This document shows, in pieces, positions 1 to 8,801 of a stretch of DNA of 64,000 nucleotides (position 1 is the stretch's first letter; every line of letters begins with the position of its first letter). Location of the stretch: contig CAINFC010000050.1 of the NCBI GenBank assembly GCA_903847975.1, positions 1 through 64,000 of the forward strand. Reading direction: 5' to 3'. This stretch comes from an uncultured Acidobacteriota bacterium. Its GTDB lineage: Bacteria > Acidobacteriota > UBA6911 > CAINFC01. The notes below the pieces were generated by a model. The model was not told the origin of the DNA, made no database searches, and saw only the letters and a list, made by a program, of their open reading frames with translations. A program made the position numbers and the translations under genes.

Positions 1-2
1 CA

Positions 3-212
3 GGACAGCTGGGAGGCTGCGACCTGCGGGATGCATCCCGTGAACTGGAAAACGCCCTGCAGGAAGCGGAATCCCAGATACGAACTTCCCTGGAAGGACC
101 GCTTCACCGCTTCCTCAAGCGCCACGAATCGTTCGGCGAAGTCGTACGGATAATCCTTCAGAACACGGCCGCGGAGTTCCAAAAACCGGAGCCGCAAGCA
201 GAGGAGTTCTGA
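3..212 (+). CDS. C-terminal end of an Hpt-domain protein (partial)
   Basis: An open frame enters from the left edge and stops at TGA 210-212, giving 69 residues. It contains GCDLRDASRELENAL, which resembles the last helices of a histidine phosphotransfer (Hpt) domain, where the phospho-His helix is followed by a Gly-Ala/Cys-x-x-Leu-x-x-Ala-x-x-Leu-Glu pattern. The phospho-accepting His itself would lie upstream of the window. Hpt domains commonly end hybrid histidine kinases and pass phosphate to a response regulator, and a NarL-type regulator starts 81 nt downstream on the same strand. The parent protein cannot be identified; a kinase is an inference from context. Confidence 0.55.
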   Translation, partial: GQLGGCDLRDASRELENALQEAESQIRTSLEGPLHRFLKRHESFGEVVRIILQNTAAEFQKPEPQAEEF

Positions 213-257
213 TCGCCTCCCGGTGCCTTTTTCCCCGCTTTGAAATGCAGACAGGCC

Positions 258-287
258 TTACCCAATCCCGGCCGGCTGTGATACATT
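258..287 (+). promoter_or_regulatory. Putative promoter with extended -10 for the NarL-type regulator
   Basis: TGATACATT at 279-287 fits an extended -10 element (TGnTANNNT), with a weak -35-like TTACCC at 258-263 (18 nt spacer). The hexamer ends only 6 nt before the ATG at 294, so a transcript from here would start at or next to the start codon. No Shine-Dalgarno sequence is visible, which agrees with leaderless translation. Assigned by eye only. Confidence 0.35.
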
Positions 288-293
288 TGCCCT

Positions 294-926
294 ATGATCC
301 GGACGATTATTGCAGACGATCACCTGGTAGTGAGGGAAGGAATCCGACGGATTCTTACCACGGCGGAAGGATTTTCCATCCTGGCGGAAGCCTCCAGCGG
401 GCAGGAGCTGCTCCTTGCGCTGCGGCAGCAGTCTTTCGACCTCCTTCTGCTGGACCTTTCCCTGCCCGACCGGGTTGGGCTGGACCTTCTGAATGAAATT
501 CACCTCGAGTTTCCGGATCTGAACATCCTGATCTTTTCCGGCCATCCCGAGGAGCGCTATGGCATCCGTTCCTTCCGCACCGGGGCGCGCGGCTACCTTT
601 CCAAGGAAGCTCCCGCGGAAGAGGTGCTCAAGGCAGCCCGCAAAGTGAGCTCACGAGGGAAATACATCAGCAGCCGTATGGGCGAAGTGCTGGAAATGGA
701 AATCACCAGAGGCCCAACCGCCTCCCCTTTCGATTCGCTCTCCAACCGCGAATTCGAGGTTTTTCAGATGCTGGCAGCCGGCAAATCGATCGGCGAAATC
801 GCCAGGGATTTTCGTCTGAGCATTAAAACCGTGCACGGCTATCGCAGCCGCATTCTGATCAAGCTGGGCATGAATTCCAACGCCGACATCATTGCCTACG
901 CATTCCGCCACGGATTGATCCGTTAA
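294..926 (+). CDS. NarL/FixJ-type response regulator (REC + LuxR-type HTH)
   Basis: The 210-residue product has the usual length and order of the NarL/FixJ family. A receiver domain (about 1-120) has acidic residues D8 and D9, phosphoacceptor D54 in LLLDLSLPD and the conserved Lys in YLSK at about 104. A LuxR-type helix-turn-helix (about 148-208) reads SNREFEVFQMLAAGKSIGEIA then SIKTVHGYRSRI. It should bind DNA when phosphorylated by a sensor kinase. The preceding gene fragment ends in an Hpt-like domain and the next gene on the strand is a sensor kinase, so its partner is probably local. No ribosome binding site precedes the ATG, and a -10-like hexamer ends 6 nt upstream, so the mRNA may be leaderless. 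Target promoters are unknown; the palindromes at 995 and 3470 are candidates. Confidence 0.93.
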   Translation: MIRTIIADDHLVVREGIRRILTTAEGFSILAEASSGQELLLALRQQSFDLLLLDLSLPDRVGLDLLNEIHLEFPDLNILIFSGHPEERYGIRSFRTGARGYLSKEAPAEEVLKAARKVSSRGKYISSRMGEVLEMEITRGPTASPFDSLSNREFEVFQMLAAGKSIGEIARDFRLSIKTVHGYRSRILIKLGMNSNADIIAYAFRHGLIR

Positions 927-994
927 AGAAATCCGGCTGTCTTTTCCGGATCTGGTCCTCCTCCGGCGACCCTAGAACGCAGAGAGGATGGCCA

Positions 995-1061
995 TAAGAA
1001 TTTTTCTTACAAGTTTTTGAGAATTTGTCTTCTATCCGGAGCCCCTCGTCTTTGCTATGAT
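995..1061 (+). promoter_or_regulatory. Palindrome plus extended -10 promoter, copy 1 (matches 3470-3536)
   Basis: A perfect palindrome TAAGAATTTTTCTTA lies at 995-1009. TTGAGAAT follows at 1017, TTCTAT at 1030 and TTTGCTATGAT at 1051-1061, where TGCTATGAT is an extended -10. The same elements occur upstream of the next kinase with identical internal distances: palindrome to TTGAGA 22 nt, TTGAGA to TATGAT 39 nt, TTCTAT to TATGAT 20-nt gap. Conserved sequence and spacing in front of two separate genes indicate a shared promoter with an operator. The binding protein is unknown. Confidence 0.7.
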
Positions 1062-1085
1062 TGCCTCGTATCATCTGCAATCACC

Positions 1086-3422
1086 ATGTTGGATCTCCGG
1101 ATTAAAAATCGGAAAGGCGGGATGGAAAAACCCTGGCTGCTGCTGGCCGCTCTGGGAGTCCTGATCTGCCTGGCTGTCATTCTGATGACCGGCCGATGGA
1201 TCCTCATCCCCAGCTTTGCCCAGCTGGAAGCAAGAGATGCGGAAAAAAACCTGAAACGAGTCCGGGAAGCCTTCACGGGAGAATGTCTTTCGCTGAGCCG
1301 TATTCTGCTGGACTGGTCGGAGTGGGACGACACCTATCGCTTCGTAGCGGACCTGAACCCCGAATATGTCGAGTCGAATCTGAACATGAGTGCCATGGAA
1401 AGCAACAGCAATATCAACCTGGTGGCTTTCTTCGGTTTCGACGGTCGATTGATCTGGGGCGGGGCCTATTGCCGTTCCCTTGGAGGAGAACTGAGGATCG
1501 GCGATTTGAGATTGAACCAGCTGGACCGGAATGACCCTCTTCTTCTCCACAGAAAATTTTATGAGGGGCACACCCACAATATTACTGTGGCAGAAGCGGA
1601 AGGTGCCACACACCCAAAAACGAATAACCACCCGGTTACCGGGATGATCGCTACGCCCCGCGGCGTGCTGATTGTCGGCTCCAGTCCGGTGATACGAACG
1701 AACGGGCTGGGACCGGCTCACGCGGTCCTCGTCATGGGACGCCTTCTGAGCGGCGAGCTCCAGAAGGAATTCATCCGCAGAACGCAGGTCCATTTTGAAG
1801 TCCGGCGGCTGACGGATTTCCCGTCGGACCGGGAGTCTCGCCTGGCGCTGAGCCGTCTTGCCGACGAGCCCTACGACCTCGAACCCATCGACGACCATGA
1901 GCTGGCGGGCTCTTTCTTGCTCAAGGATATTTATAACCGGCCGCTCCTTCGGGTGAAATCCGTCATGCCACGGGAAATCATGCAGATCGGGCTGAAGACC
2001 TCGCGCCATGTCTCCCTTCTCGCCACTCTGACCACAGTTGTTTCCCTGGGTCTGACCATGCTCTGGTTCACAGGGCGGATTCGTGCCCTGCACCGCGTTT
2101 CCGCCACACAGCAGCGCCAGGCGGAAATCATTTCCCATATCGCCACCTCCCCAGCCCTGGCCCATGGCGACATCCCAACCCTGACCAAGGATTTGACCGA
2201 AACGGTTTCCACTGCGTTTGCGATCGACCGGGTCAGCATTTGGCTTCTGGAGGAGAGCGGGTCCCGGATCCGCAATCTGGACACGTACCTCCTCGAGGAA
2301 AAGCGCCATTCGGATGAAGCCGGGATGGAAGAAAGCGAATGCCGGAGAATGTTTCCGTTCATGTCGCAGGCCCGCTATGCCACTTCCGATGATTCCCATA
2401 CCAGTCAGCCTCTGTCCGGATACCTGGATGAAAACGCGCGACTCCACCGGATCAGGGCGCGCCTGGATGCCTTTATCCGCATGGACGGCAGCTCGCTGGG
2501 CCTGCTCTGCTTCGAACATATTCACCGGCAGCATGCCTGGGAGGAGCATGAGACAGAATTTGCCTGTCAGCTGGCTGACCATATGGTTCTGGCCTTGGCG
2601 AATAGCCGCCGGCGCAAGGCCGAACAGGCCCTGGAAGCGGCTGCCGAGCATGCCAGAAAGCTGGCCGTTGAGGCCGAAGCGGCCAACCGCGCCAAAAGCA
2701 ACTTCCTGGCCAATATGAGCCATGAGCTGCGCACCCCTCTGACCGCGATCCTGGCACTGACCGAGGGACTTCTGGAGCAGGTCCGGGGTCCACTGAATGA
2801 ACGGCAGCAGAATTCGGTCCGCACCATCGAAAGCAGCGGCCGCCACCTGTTATCCCTGATCAATGAGGTATTGGATATTGCCCGTGTAGAGGCGGGAAAG
2901 CTGGAAATCTCCCGGCAGTGGCTCAATGTGGAAGACATCTGCGAGGAAAGCATGGCTCTGGTGCGGGATACCGCTGCCGGCCGGAAGCAGCAGCTGCTGT
3001 TTTCCCAGGGCAATTGCAAGGCCCGGCTTCTGGCCGATCCGCGCCGCCTGCGGCAGATTCTGGTTAACCTTCTGGGGAATGCCGTCAAGTTCACTCCTGC
3101 GGGGGGTTGCGTGTGCCTGGAGGTTGAGGCGCTGCACGATCGGCAGGCTCTGCGCTTCACGGTCGGCGACAACGGAATCGGCATCGCTTCGGAAGACGTG
3201 GAACGTTTGTTTACGCCCTTCACCCAGCTCCATACCGGGTTGTCCCGCGGCTACGAGGGGACAGGCCTGGGTCTGGCCATGGTCCGCCACCTTGTGGAGC
3301 TGCATGGCGGAAGCGTGTCCGTGCAAAGCGAGCCGGGCAAAGGAAGCCGCTTTTCTGTCACCCTGCCGGTCGGCTCTCCATCGGAGCTGCCGGATGCCGG
3401 CCTCCCGGATGACGAAGGATAA
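1086..3422 (+). CDS. Membrane sensor histidine kinase, CHASE4-like sensor + GAF + HisKA/HATPase
   Basis: This 778-residue sensor kinase has one N-terminal membrane segment (LLLAALGVLICLAVILM). A periplasmic domain follows whose WSEWDDTYRF and N-rich loop resemble CHASE4. A second membrane segment (LLATLTTVVSLGLTMLWF), a GAF-like domain and the kinase core come next. The phospho-accepting His is H546 in NMSHELRTP; the N box is LVNLLGNAVKF and the ATP-lid glycines are DNGIGI and GTGLGLAM. There is no receiver domain, so phosphate must go to a separate regulator, possibly the NarL-type one just upstream. The frame is open from TTG 1017, but that codon lies inside the conserved promoter block; I chose ATG 1086 because it follows the -10 at 1056-1061. 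ATG 1122 is also possible. The core closely resembles those at 9809-12574 and 13813-17379, so the three are paralogues. Confidence 0.9.
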   Translation: MLDLRIKNRKGGMEKPWLLLAALGVLICLAVILMTGRWILIPSFAQLEARDAEKNLKRVREAFTGECLSLSRILLDWSEWDDTYRFVADLNPEYVESNLNMSAMESNSNINLVAFFGFDGRLIWGGAYCRSLGGELRIGDLRLNQLDRNDPLLLHRKFYEGHTHNITVAEAEGATHPKTNNHPVTGMIATPRGVLIVGSSPVIRTNGLGPAHAVLVMGRLLSGELQKEFIRRTQVHFEVRRLTDFPSDRESRLALSRLADEPYDLEPIDDHELAGSFLLKDIYNRPLLRVKSVMPREIMQIGLKTSRHVSLLATLTTVVSLGLTMLWFTGRIRALHRVSATQQRQAEIISHIATSPALAHGDIPTLTKDLTETVSTAFAIDRVSIWLLEESGSRIRNLDTYLLEEKRHSDEAGMEESECRRMFPFMSQARYATSDDSHTSQPLSGYLDENARLHRIRARLDAFIRMDGSSLGLLCFEHIHRQHAWEEHETEFACQLADHMVLALANSRRRKAEQALEAAAEHARKLAVEAEAANRAKSNFLANMSHELRTPLTAILALTEGLLEQVRGPLNERQQNSVRTIESSGRHLLSLINEVLDIARVEAGKLEISRQWLNVEDICEESMALVRDTAAGRKQQLLFSQGNCKARLLADPRRLRQILVNLLGNAVKFTPAGGCVCLEVEALHDRQALRFTVGDNGIGIASEDVERLFTPFTQLHTGLSRGYEGTGLGLAMVRHLVELHGGSVSVQSEPGKGSRFSVTLPVGSPSELPDAGLPDDEG

Positions 3423-3469
3423 TTTTTCTCTTCTGCTCCCGGTGCCGGGCTTGTTGTCTTTTTCACCTG

Positions 3470-3536
3470 TAAGAATTTTTCTTACATTTTATTGAGAATA
3501 TATCTTCTATTTATTCCCTGTGCCCTTTGCTATGAT
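3470..3536 (+). promoter_or_regulatory. Palindrome plus extended -10 promoter, copy 2 (matches 995-1061)
   Basis: TAAGAATTTTTCTTA at 3470-3484, TTGAGAAT at 3492, TTCTAT at 3505 and TTTGCTATGAT at 3526-3536 repeat the block upstream of the previous kinase with the same spacing. The sequence between the elements is partly different, so this is not a simple recent duplication of the whole region. It would drive the hybrid kinase starting at 3627 with a leader of roughly 85 nt. Confidence 0.7.
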
Positions 3537-3626
3537 CGCTCTGGCAGCATCCATATTCAGGAACATGCAGAGTGCAAGGTCAACTCGCATGTTTTCGTTT
3601 ACAACTGATCCAAAAAGAAGGTGCCC

Positions 3627-6600
3627 ATGAGGGGAACAATACGAATCCGGTTTCTATTCTGGGCGGTGGTCTTTGCCGCGCTCCTTGGAACCCACGCGAT
3701 TTTCTTTTTATCCGTTCCACTGGACCATTCCCTAATAGTCGATCTGATCATCTGCGATGCATTCCTTCTGGTTTTAGCGGTCATGGCATCCACCGCGGCC
3801 ACGCGGCAGATCTCCGGCCCGCTTTCCTATTTTTCGGCAGCCCTGGAGCACCTCAGCACCGGGAGCGCCTGGCTTCGGGACCTGGCGCAGAGCGCCGTCC
3901 AGGGAAAATCCGAACTTCCTCTCCGGCCCGCCCTTGGCGCGCTTCCTTTTGTGGAAACGGCCGAGCTCCGGACGCTGGCCACGCAGCTGAGCGGAATCCT
4001 CGACTCGCACCAGCAGCAGGGAGATGCCATCCATACGCTTTCCCGCAGCTGTGAGAGCACGCGCCACGCCCTGGAGCAGTCCAGGGGCCGAACGCGAAAC
4101 ATCATGGAGAGCTGCCTGGACCCGATGATCCTGGTGCGCCACGACGGGACCATTGCCGCGCTGAACCGGGCCGCACTTCTGCTTCTGGGAATACCCGACG
4201 AATCGTCGGCTTTGAAAACCCCTCTGGCCCGACTGTTCCGGAACTCCGACGATATCCACCTGGCCCTGGACCGGGCCCGCACGCTGGGTTCCGTGCGTGG
4301 GGTATCCGCCCTGCTGGACCGCGCCTCGAACCATTCCCGCCAGGCGCTGCTCAGCGCTTCGCTCATGGAGGCCGAAGGCGGCGAGCCTCGCCAGATCCAG
4401 GTCATCCTGCAGGACGAAACCGAATCCCGGACGCGCGAGGAAAAGATCCGTCAGGATCTTTTCTACTCCCGAAGCCTGCTGGAGGCCTCCATCGATCCCC
4501 TCTTTGCCATCAGCCCTGAAGGCCGGATCAGCGACGTCAACCTGGAAACCATAAATAAAACGGGCATCCCGCGGGAACAGATCCTCGGCTCGGATTTTGT
4601 CCGGCTTTTTACCGATCCGGAACAGGCCCGGCGGGGATACCAGCTGGTCCTGAGCGAGGGAACCGTCCGCGACTTCCCGCTGACCATGAACCACCGCAAC
4701 GGAACGGCCATCCACGTCTCCTTCAACGCCTCGCTCTATAAAGATGAGGGGGGCAGGCTGCTGGGAATTTTCGCTGCGGCCCGGGATATCTCTTCCGCAG
4801 TGCAGGCAGATCAGGGCCGGGAAGCCAAGGAGTGGATCATGAACGGCATCGCCCAGCTGAACCGGATCTTTCAGGAGCAGGCCAGGCTGTCCGATATGGC
4901 CGCCCGGATCACCACCGAAATCACCACCTATACCGGAGCGCAGGTCGGAGCCTTATACATCCAGGAGCTGGAGGGAGCCTCCCCCGGGCTCATTCTGCTG
5001 GCCAGCCACGCCTTTACCCGACGGAAAAGCGGCGTCAACCGTTTTCTTCCCGGAGAAGGAATTCTCGGGCAGGCCGCCCTGGAAAAAAAGCAGATCCTGG
5101 TAAGCCAAATTCCCCAGGATTACATTTCGATCTCTTCCGGACTGGGCGAGGCGGCCCCCCGGAACCTTTGCGTTACCCCGCTGCTGTTTGAAGGAAACGT
5201 GAAAGGGGTCCTGGAGATCGCCTCCTTTCTTCCCCTTACCGCCCCGGCCCTGGAGTACCTGCAGCATGCCGCGCCCACCGTGGCCTCCGTGGTGGACGCC
5301 TCCCAGGCCAAAGAACGCGTCGCCTTTGCGCTGAACCAGGCGCAGCAGTATTCCACCGAGCTGGAAATCCAGCAGAAGAATCTGATGAATGTCAACGCCG
5401 AACTCGAGGAGCAGACCGCACGATTGAAGCAGTCGGAGCAGATGCTCCAGGAACAGCAGAATGAGCTCGAGCGGGCCAACGCCGAGCTGCAGGAGCAGAG
5501 CGCCCAGTTGATGATTACCCAGCAGAAGCTGGAGCTGCAGCAGCGGGAGCTGGAGGTGACCAACAGCGAGCTTTCCCAGAAAAACGACCTGCTCGAGCGG
5601 CAGAAAGCGGACATTGAGCTGGCCAGGAAGAACCTGGCCGCCCAGGCCGAGGAAGTGACCCTGGCCAGCAAATACAAATCGGAATTCCTGGCCAACATGT
5701 CACACGAGCTGCGCACGCCGCTCAACAGCATGCTGCTGCTGGCTCGGCTGCTGCGCGACAATCCCACCGGAAATCTTTCCGAAGAGCAGGTGGAGTCGGC
5801 CAACGTCATTTTTGAGAGCGGCAGCGACCTGCTGAACCTGATCAACGAAATCCTGGACCTGTCCAAGATCGAGGCCGGTAAAATGGAGCTGCGCCTGGAG
5901 CAGGTCGAGCTGCCGGACTTCGAGCGGGCCATTCTTTCGCAGTTCGAGCCCATGGCCCGGGCCCAGGATCTGACCTTGAAAGTGCAGATTGACCCGGAAG
6001 CCCCTCCTTCGATCGTAACCGACTCGCAGCGCTTCGGGCAGGTGCTCAAGAACCTGCTGGGAAATGCCCTGAAATTCACGGAGCAGGGCGGAGTCACAGT
6101 AACCTTCGCCCGACCGGCCGCAGGGGTTTCTCTGCTGCGCAGCGGCCTCGATCCGGCACGGGCCCTGGCGGTTCACGTGACCGACACCGGAATCGGCATC
6201 CCGGCCGAAAAGCAGAAGGCCATCTTCGAAGCCTTTCACCAGGCGGATTCCGGAGACCGGCGCCGCTTTGGCGGCACGGGCCTGGGGCTGTCCATTTCCC
6301 GGGAGCTGGTCACCCTGCTCGGCGGTGAAATTCAGCTCGAAAGCCAGCTCGGCAAAGGTTCCACCTTCTCGGTCTTTATCCCCCTGGAACTGAAAAAGGG
6401 CAATGCTCCCCTGCCGGCCAGGGGCCACCGGTCGGCTTCCGTGGCTGTTCCTGCCGCTGCTACCGCGCCGGCGCCGCCGAACACGACGCCGGCCAGACCG
6501 AACCCCGAACCCGTCCTGCCTGCGACAGCCCGCAAGGTCGTCAAGGATGACCGCGACAATATCGCGGAGGAAGACCACGTGATTCTGATCATCGAGGACG

Positions 6601-7742
6601 ATGAGCGTTTCGGGAATATCCTTGCCGGCCAGATCCGCACCCGGGGCTTTAAGTGCCTGCTGGCCCTGACCGGCGAGGATGGTCTGGAGCTGGCACGACA
6701 GCACCGTCCGGACGGAGTGGTGCTGGATATCCAGCTCCCGGGAATCGACGGCTGGGCGGTGCTCAACACCCTGAAGCAGGATGTTTCCCTGCGGCACATC
6801 CCGGTGCACATCGTCTCGGTGGACGAGGTCAGCCCGCAGAGCATGCGGATCGGGGCTATCGGCTTCGCCAAAAAGCCGATCACCCGGGAGCAGATCGAAC
6901 AGGTGCTGACCCGCCTGGAAGCCGCCTCGGCCCAGGCTCACAAACGGGTTCTGGTGGTCGAGGACGACGATCTGATGCGTCGGGAGACCGTCCGGGTGAT
7001 TACCGGGGAGAACGTCACCGTGTGTGAAGTGGCTACCGGCAAGGAGGCTATGGAAGCGCTCCGCAGCCAGGCATTCAACCTAGTGGTTATGGACCTCGGG
7101 CTGCCCGACATGCAGGGCCTGGATCTGCTTAAAAGCCTGGGCGATTCGAAAATCGCCCTGCCGCCGATCATCATTCACACCGTGCGGGAGCTGACGGTCG
7201 AGGAAGAGCTCTTCCTGCGCAACTATGCCGATTCCATTATCGTCAAGGATGTCCGCTCCCAGGAGAGGCTGATCGACGAAGTAGCCCTCTTCCTGCATCG
7301 CGTGGTCCGGGACCTTCCGGAAGAAAACCGCCGGGCCATTCTCCACCTGCAGGAATCGGACGAACTGATCCGCGGCAAGAAAGTGCTGATCGTGGAAGAC
7401 GACATGCGTACCATGTTCGCCATGGCCCGCATGCTGGCCGGGCATGGCATTCACCCGCTCAAAGCGGAAAACGGGAAGCGGGCCCTGGAGATGCTGGACA
7501 GCCACCCGGACGTCGACCTGATGCTGCTGGACATGATGATGCCTGTCATGGACGGCTATGAAACGGCCCGTAACATTCGCGCCCAGGAGCGGTTTTCGCG
7601 GCTGCCGATTGTGGCCCTGACCGCCAAGGCCATGAAGGAGGACCGGCAGAAGTGCCTGGAGGCCGGAGCCACGGACTACCTGACCAAACCGGTGGACCCG
7701 GACCGGCTGATCTCCCTGATGCGCGTCCTGCTCTGCCGGTAA
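3627..7742 (+). CDS. Hybrid histidine kinase: 2 TM, PAS-PAS-GAF, coiled coil, HisKA/HATPase, three receivers
   Basis: The product is about 1371 residues. Two N-terminal membrane segments (LFWAVVFAALLGTHAIFFL and LIICDAFLLVLAVMAS) are joined by a very short loop. Two PAS domains (the first around NIMESCLDPMILV), a GAF domain and a long Gln/Glu-rich coiled coil of repeated ELEEQ/ELQEQ-like units follow. The HisKA has H693 in NMSHELRTP; the HATPase has LLGNALKF, DTGIGIP and GTGLGLS. Three C-terminal receivers carry phosphoacceptors near D1034, D1156 and D1302. Such HAMP/coiled-coil hybrid kinases with a receiver array often work beside CheR/CheB-type proteins, and a CheR gene follows 96 nt downstream. 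ATG 3627 is preferred over GTG 3621 because AGAAGG lies about 5 nt before it. Signal and output are unknown. Confidence 0.92.
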   Translation: MRGTIRIRFLFWAVVFAALLGTHAIFFLSVPLDHSLIVDLIICDAFLLVLAVMASTAATRQISGPLSYFSAALEHLSTGSAWLRDLAQSAVQGKSELPLRPALGALPFVETAELRTLATQLSGILDSHQQQGDAIHTLSRSCESTRHALEQSRGRTRNIMESCLDPMILVRHDGTIAALNRAALLLLGIPDESSALKTPLARLFRNSDDIHLALDRARTLGSVRGVSALLDRASNHSRQALLSASLMEAEGGEPRQIQVILQDETESRTREEKIRQDLFYSRSLLEASIDPLFAISPEGRISDVNLETINKTGIPREQILGSDFVRLFTDPEQARRGYQLVLSEGTVRDFPLTMNHRNGTAIHVSFNASLYKDEGGRLLGIFAAARDISSAVQADQGREAKEWIMNGIAQLNRIFQEQARLSDMAARITTEITTYTGAQVGALYIQELEGASPGLILLASHAFTRRKSGVNRFLPGEGILGQAALEKKQILVSQIPQDYISISSGLGEAAPRNLCVTPLLFEGNVKGVLEIASFLPLTAPALEYLQHAAPTVASVVDASQAKERVAFALNQAQQYSTELEIQQKNLMNVNAELEEQTARLKQSEQMLQEQQNELERANAELQEQSAQLMITQQKLELQQRELEVTNSELSQKNDLLERQKADIELARKNLAAQAEEVTLASKYKSEFLANMSHELRTPLNSMLLLARLLRDNPTGNLSEEQVESANVIFESGSDLLNLINEILDLSKIEAGKMELRLEQVELPDFERAILSQFEPMARAQDLTLKVQIDPEAPPSIVTDSQRFGQVLKNLLGNALKFTEQGGVTVTFARPAAGVSLLRSGLDPARALAVHVTDTGIGIPAEKQKAIFEAFHQADSGDRRRFGGTGLGLSISRELVTLLGGEIQLESQLGKGSTFSVFIPLELKKGNAPLPARGHRSASVAVPAAATAPAPPNTTPARPNPEPVLPATARKVVKDDRDNIAEEDHVILIIEDDERFGNILAGQIRTRGFKCLLALTGEDGLELARQHRPDGVVLDIQLPGIDGWAVLNTLKQDVSLRHIPVHIVSVDEVSPQSMRIGAIGFAKKPITREQIEQVLTRLEAASAQAHKRVLVVEDDDLMRRETVRVITGENVTVCEVATGKEAMEALRSQAFNLVVMDLGLPDMQGLDLLKSLGDSKIALPPIIIHTVRELTVEEELFLRNYADSIIVKDVRSQERLIDEVALFLHRVVRDLPEENRRAILHLQESDELIRGKKVLIVEDDMRTMFAMARMLAGHGIHPLKAENGKRALEMLDSHPDVDLMLLDMMMPVMDGYETARNIRAQERFSRLPIVALTAKAMKEDRQKCLEAGATDYLTKPVDPDRLISLMRVLLCR

Positions 7743-7780
7743 GCGGATGGAGGGAGGGGATCAGGATGGTTTTATTGGGG

Positions 7781-7819
7781 GCCGGCAGCCGCTTCGCTTG
7801 CCGAGAAAATCCTGCCGGC
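7781..7819. other. Inverted repeat upstream of cheR-like gene
   Basis: GCCGGCAG at 7781-7788 and CTGCCGGC at 7812-7819 form a perfect 8-bp inverted repeat with a 23-nt loop, ending 19 nt before the CheR start codon. It could fold in the mRNA between the kinase and cheR-like genes and tune translation of the latter, which lacks a strong Shine-Dalgarno sequence. Function is inferred only. Confidence 0.4.
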
Positions 7820-7838
7820 AAGGAAATCAGCTAAAGTC

Positions 7839-8684
7839 ATGAATTCTCCTGCCGTACTTGCGGAAATCCGCCGGATCGAGATCGGGCTGCTGCTGGAAGC
7901 CATTTTCCAGCGCTATGGCTACGACTTTCGGGACTACATGCGCGAAACCATCGAAAGGCGGCTGGAGCAGTTTCAGAAGGAAAACAACATCGAAAGCCTT
8001 TCCCTGCTCTGCAGCCGGGTGCTGCGCGAGCAGTCCCTCTTTTACCAGCTGATCGGATATTTTTCGATCAACGTCACCGCCCTGTTTCGCGACCCCTTTG
8101 TTTATGCCGCTCTGCGGGCCCAGGTTCTTCCCATGCTGCGCACCTGGCCGCATGTGAAGGTATGGGACGCCGGCTGCGCCACCGGCGAGGAGGTCTATTC
8201 CCTGGCGATCCTGCTGGCCGAGGAGGGGCTTTACGATCGCACCACCATTTATGCCACCGACATCAGCAGCTCGGCGCTGGCCACCGCCAAGGCGGCCATT
8301 TACCCGCTGACCACCCTTCAGCAGGGCAGCAGAAACTACCTGGAATCCGGCGCCCGGGCCTCCCTTTCCGACTATTACCACGCGCGGTACGATGCGGCCA
8401 TCATCGATTCCCGGCTGCAGAAAAACCTGACCTTTGCCAAGCACAACCTGGTGATGGACAAATCCTTCGGGGAGATGCAGGTCATTGTCTGCCGGAACGT
8501 GCTGATCTACTTCAACCGGAACCTGCAGGATCAGGTTCTGGAAACCTTCTGGGAGAGCCTGGAAAACGGCGGCTATCTGTGCCTGGGCGACAAAGAATCC
8601 ATCTCCTTTACCTCCGTCTCCGAACGCTTCGAGGTAATCGACCACACCGCCCGCATTTATAAGAAGAAGGGAGTTCTCGGCTGA
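7839..8684 (+). CDS. cheR: CheR-type protein-glutamate O-methyltransferase
   Basis: The 281-residue protein matches the CheR family in length and order. An N-terminal helical domain (about 1-85: RYGYDFRDYMRETIERRLEQF) is followed by a SAM-binding methyltransferase domain with the glycine motif VWDAGCATGEEVYSLAILL (about 107-126), ATDIS and the C-terminal NVLIYFNRNLQ signature. CheR enzymes transfer methyl groups from SAM to glutamates of chemoreceptors. No chemoreceptor, CheA, CheW or CheB is present, while a multi-receiver kinase sits directly upstream, so this is probably a non-chemotactic signalling CheR acting on another target. The Shine-Dalgarno region (AAGGAAATCAG) is weak. The gene converges on the HD-GYP gene, with a strong hairpin between them. 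Confidence 0.92.
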   Translation: MNSPAVLAEIRRIEIGLLLEAIFQRYGYDFRDYMRETIERRLEQFQKENNIESLSLLCSRVLREQSLFYQLIGYFSINVTALFRDPFVYAALRAQVLPMLRTWPHVKVWDAGCATGEEVYSLAILLAEEGLYDRTTIYATDISSSALATAKAAIYPLTTLQQGSRNYLESGARASLSDYYHARYDAAIIDSRLQKNLTFAKHNLVMDKSFGEMQVIVCRNVLIYFNRNLQDQVLETFWESLENGGYLCLGDKESISFTSVSERFEVIDHTARIYKKKGVLG

Positions 8685-8713
8685 TGGAATGTTAGGAGGA
8701 TTTTCCCGGTTGT

Positions 8714-8792
8714 AATGCAGGACAAAGGGCACATCTGCATTATGGCCAAGCCCCGGGGCGGATCCGCTGCGTCGGCGGATACGCCCCGGGCC
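8714..8792. terminator. Strong hairpin between convergent signalling operons
   Basis: A near-perfect long stem pairs CCCGGGGCG plus TCCGC (8752-8767) with GCGGA plus CGCCCCGGG (8775-8790), with a 7-nt loop. A smaller AATGCAG/CTGCATT repeat (8714-8720 and 8735-8741) precedes it. It sits between the 3' ends of the CheR-like gene (+) and the HD-GYP gene (-). There is no immediate long T-run, so it may block read-through by structure or protect mRNA ends rather than be a textbook intrinsic terminator. Confidence 0.6.
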
Positions 8793-8801
8793 CATGGAAT
8801 T

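Noticed and set aside
1038-1056. A sigma54-type (-24/-12) promoter reading of the TTTGCT block upstream of the first kinase
   Set aside because: TTTGCT resembles a -12 element, but no GG dinucleotide lies at the required distance in either copy, while TGNTATGAT fits an extended -10.
1071-2846. A minus-strand open frame of 591 codons opposite the first sensor kinase
   Set aside because: The plus-strand frame has clear HisKA, HATPase and membrane segments; the minus-strand translation has no recognisable motif and no ribosome binding site.
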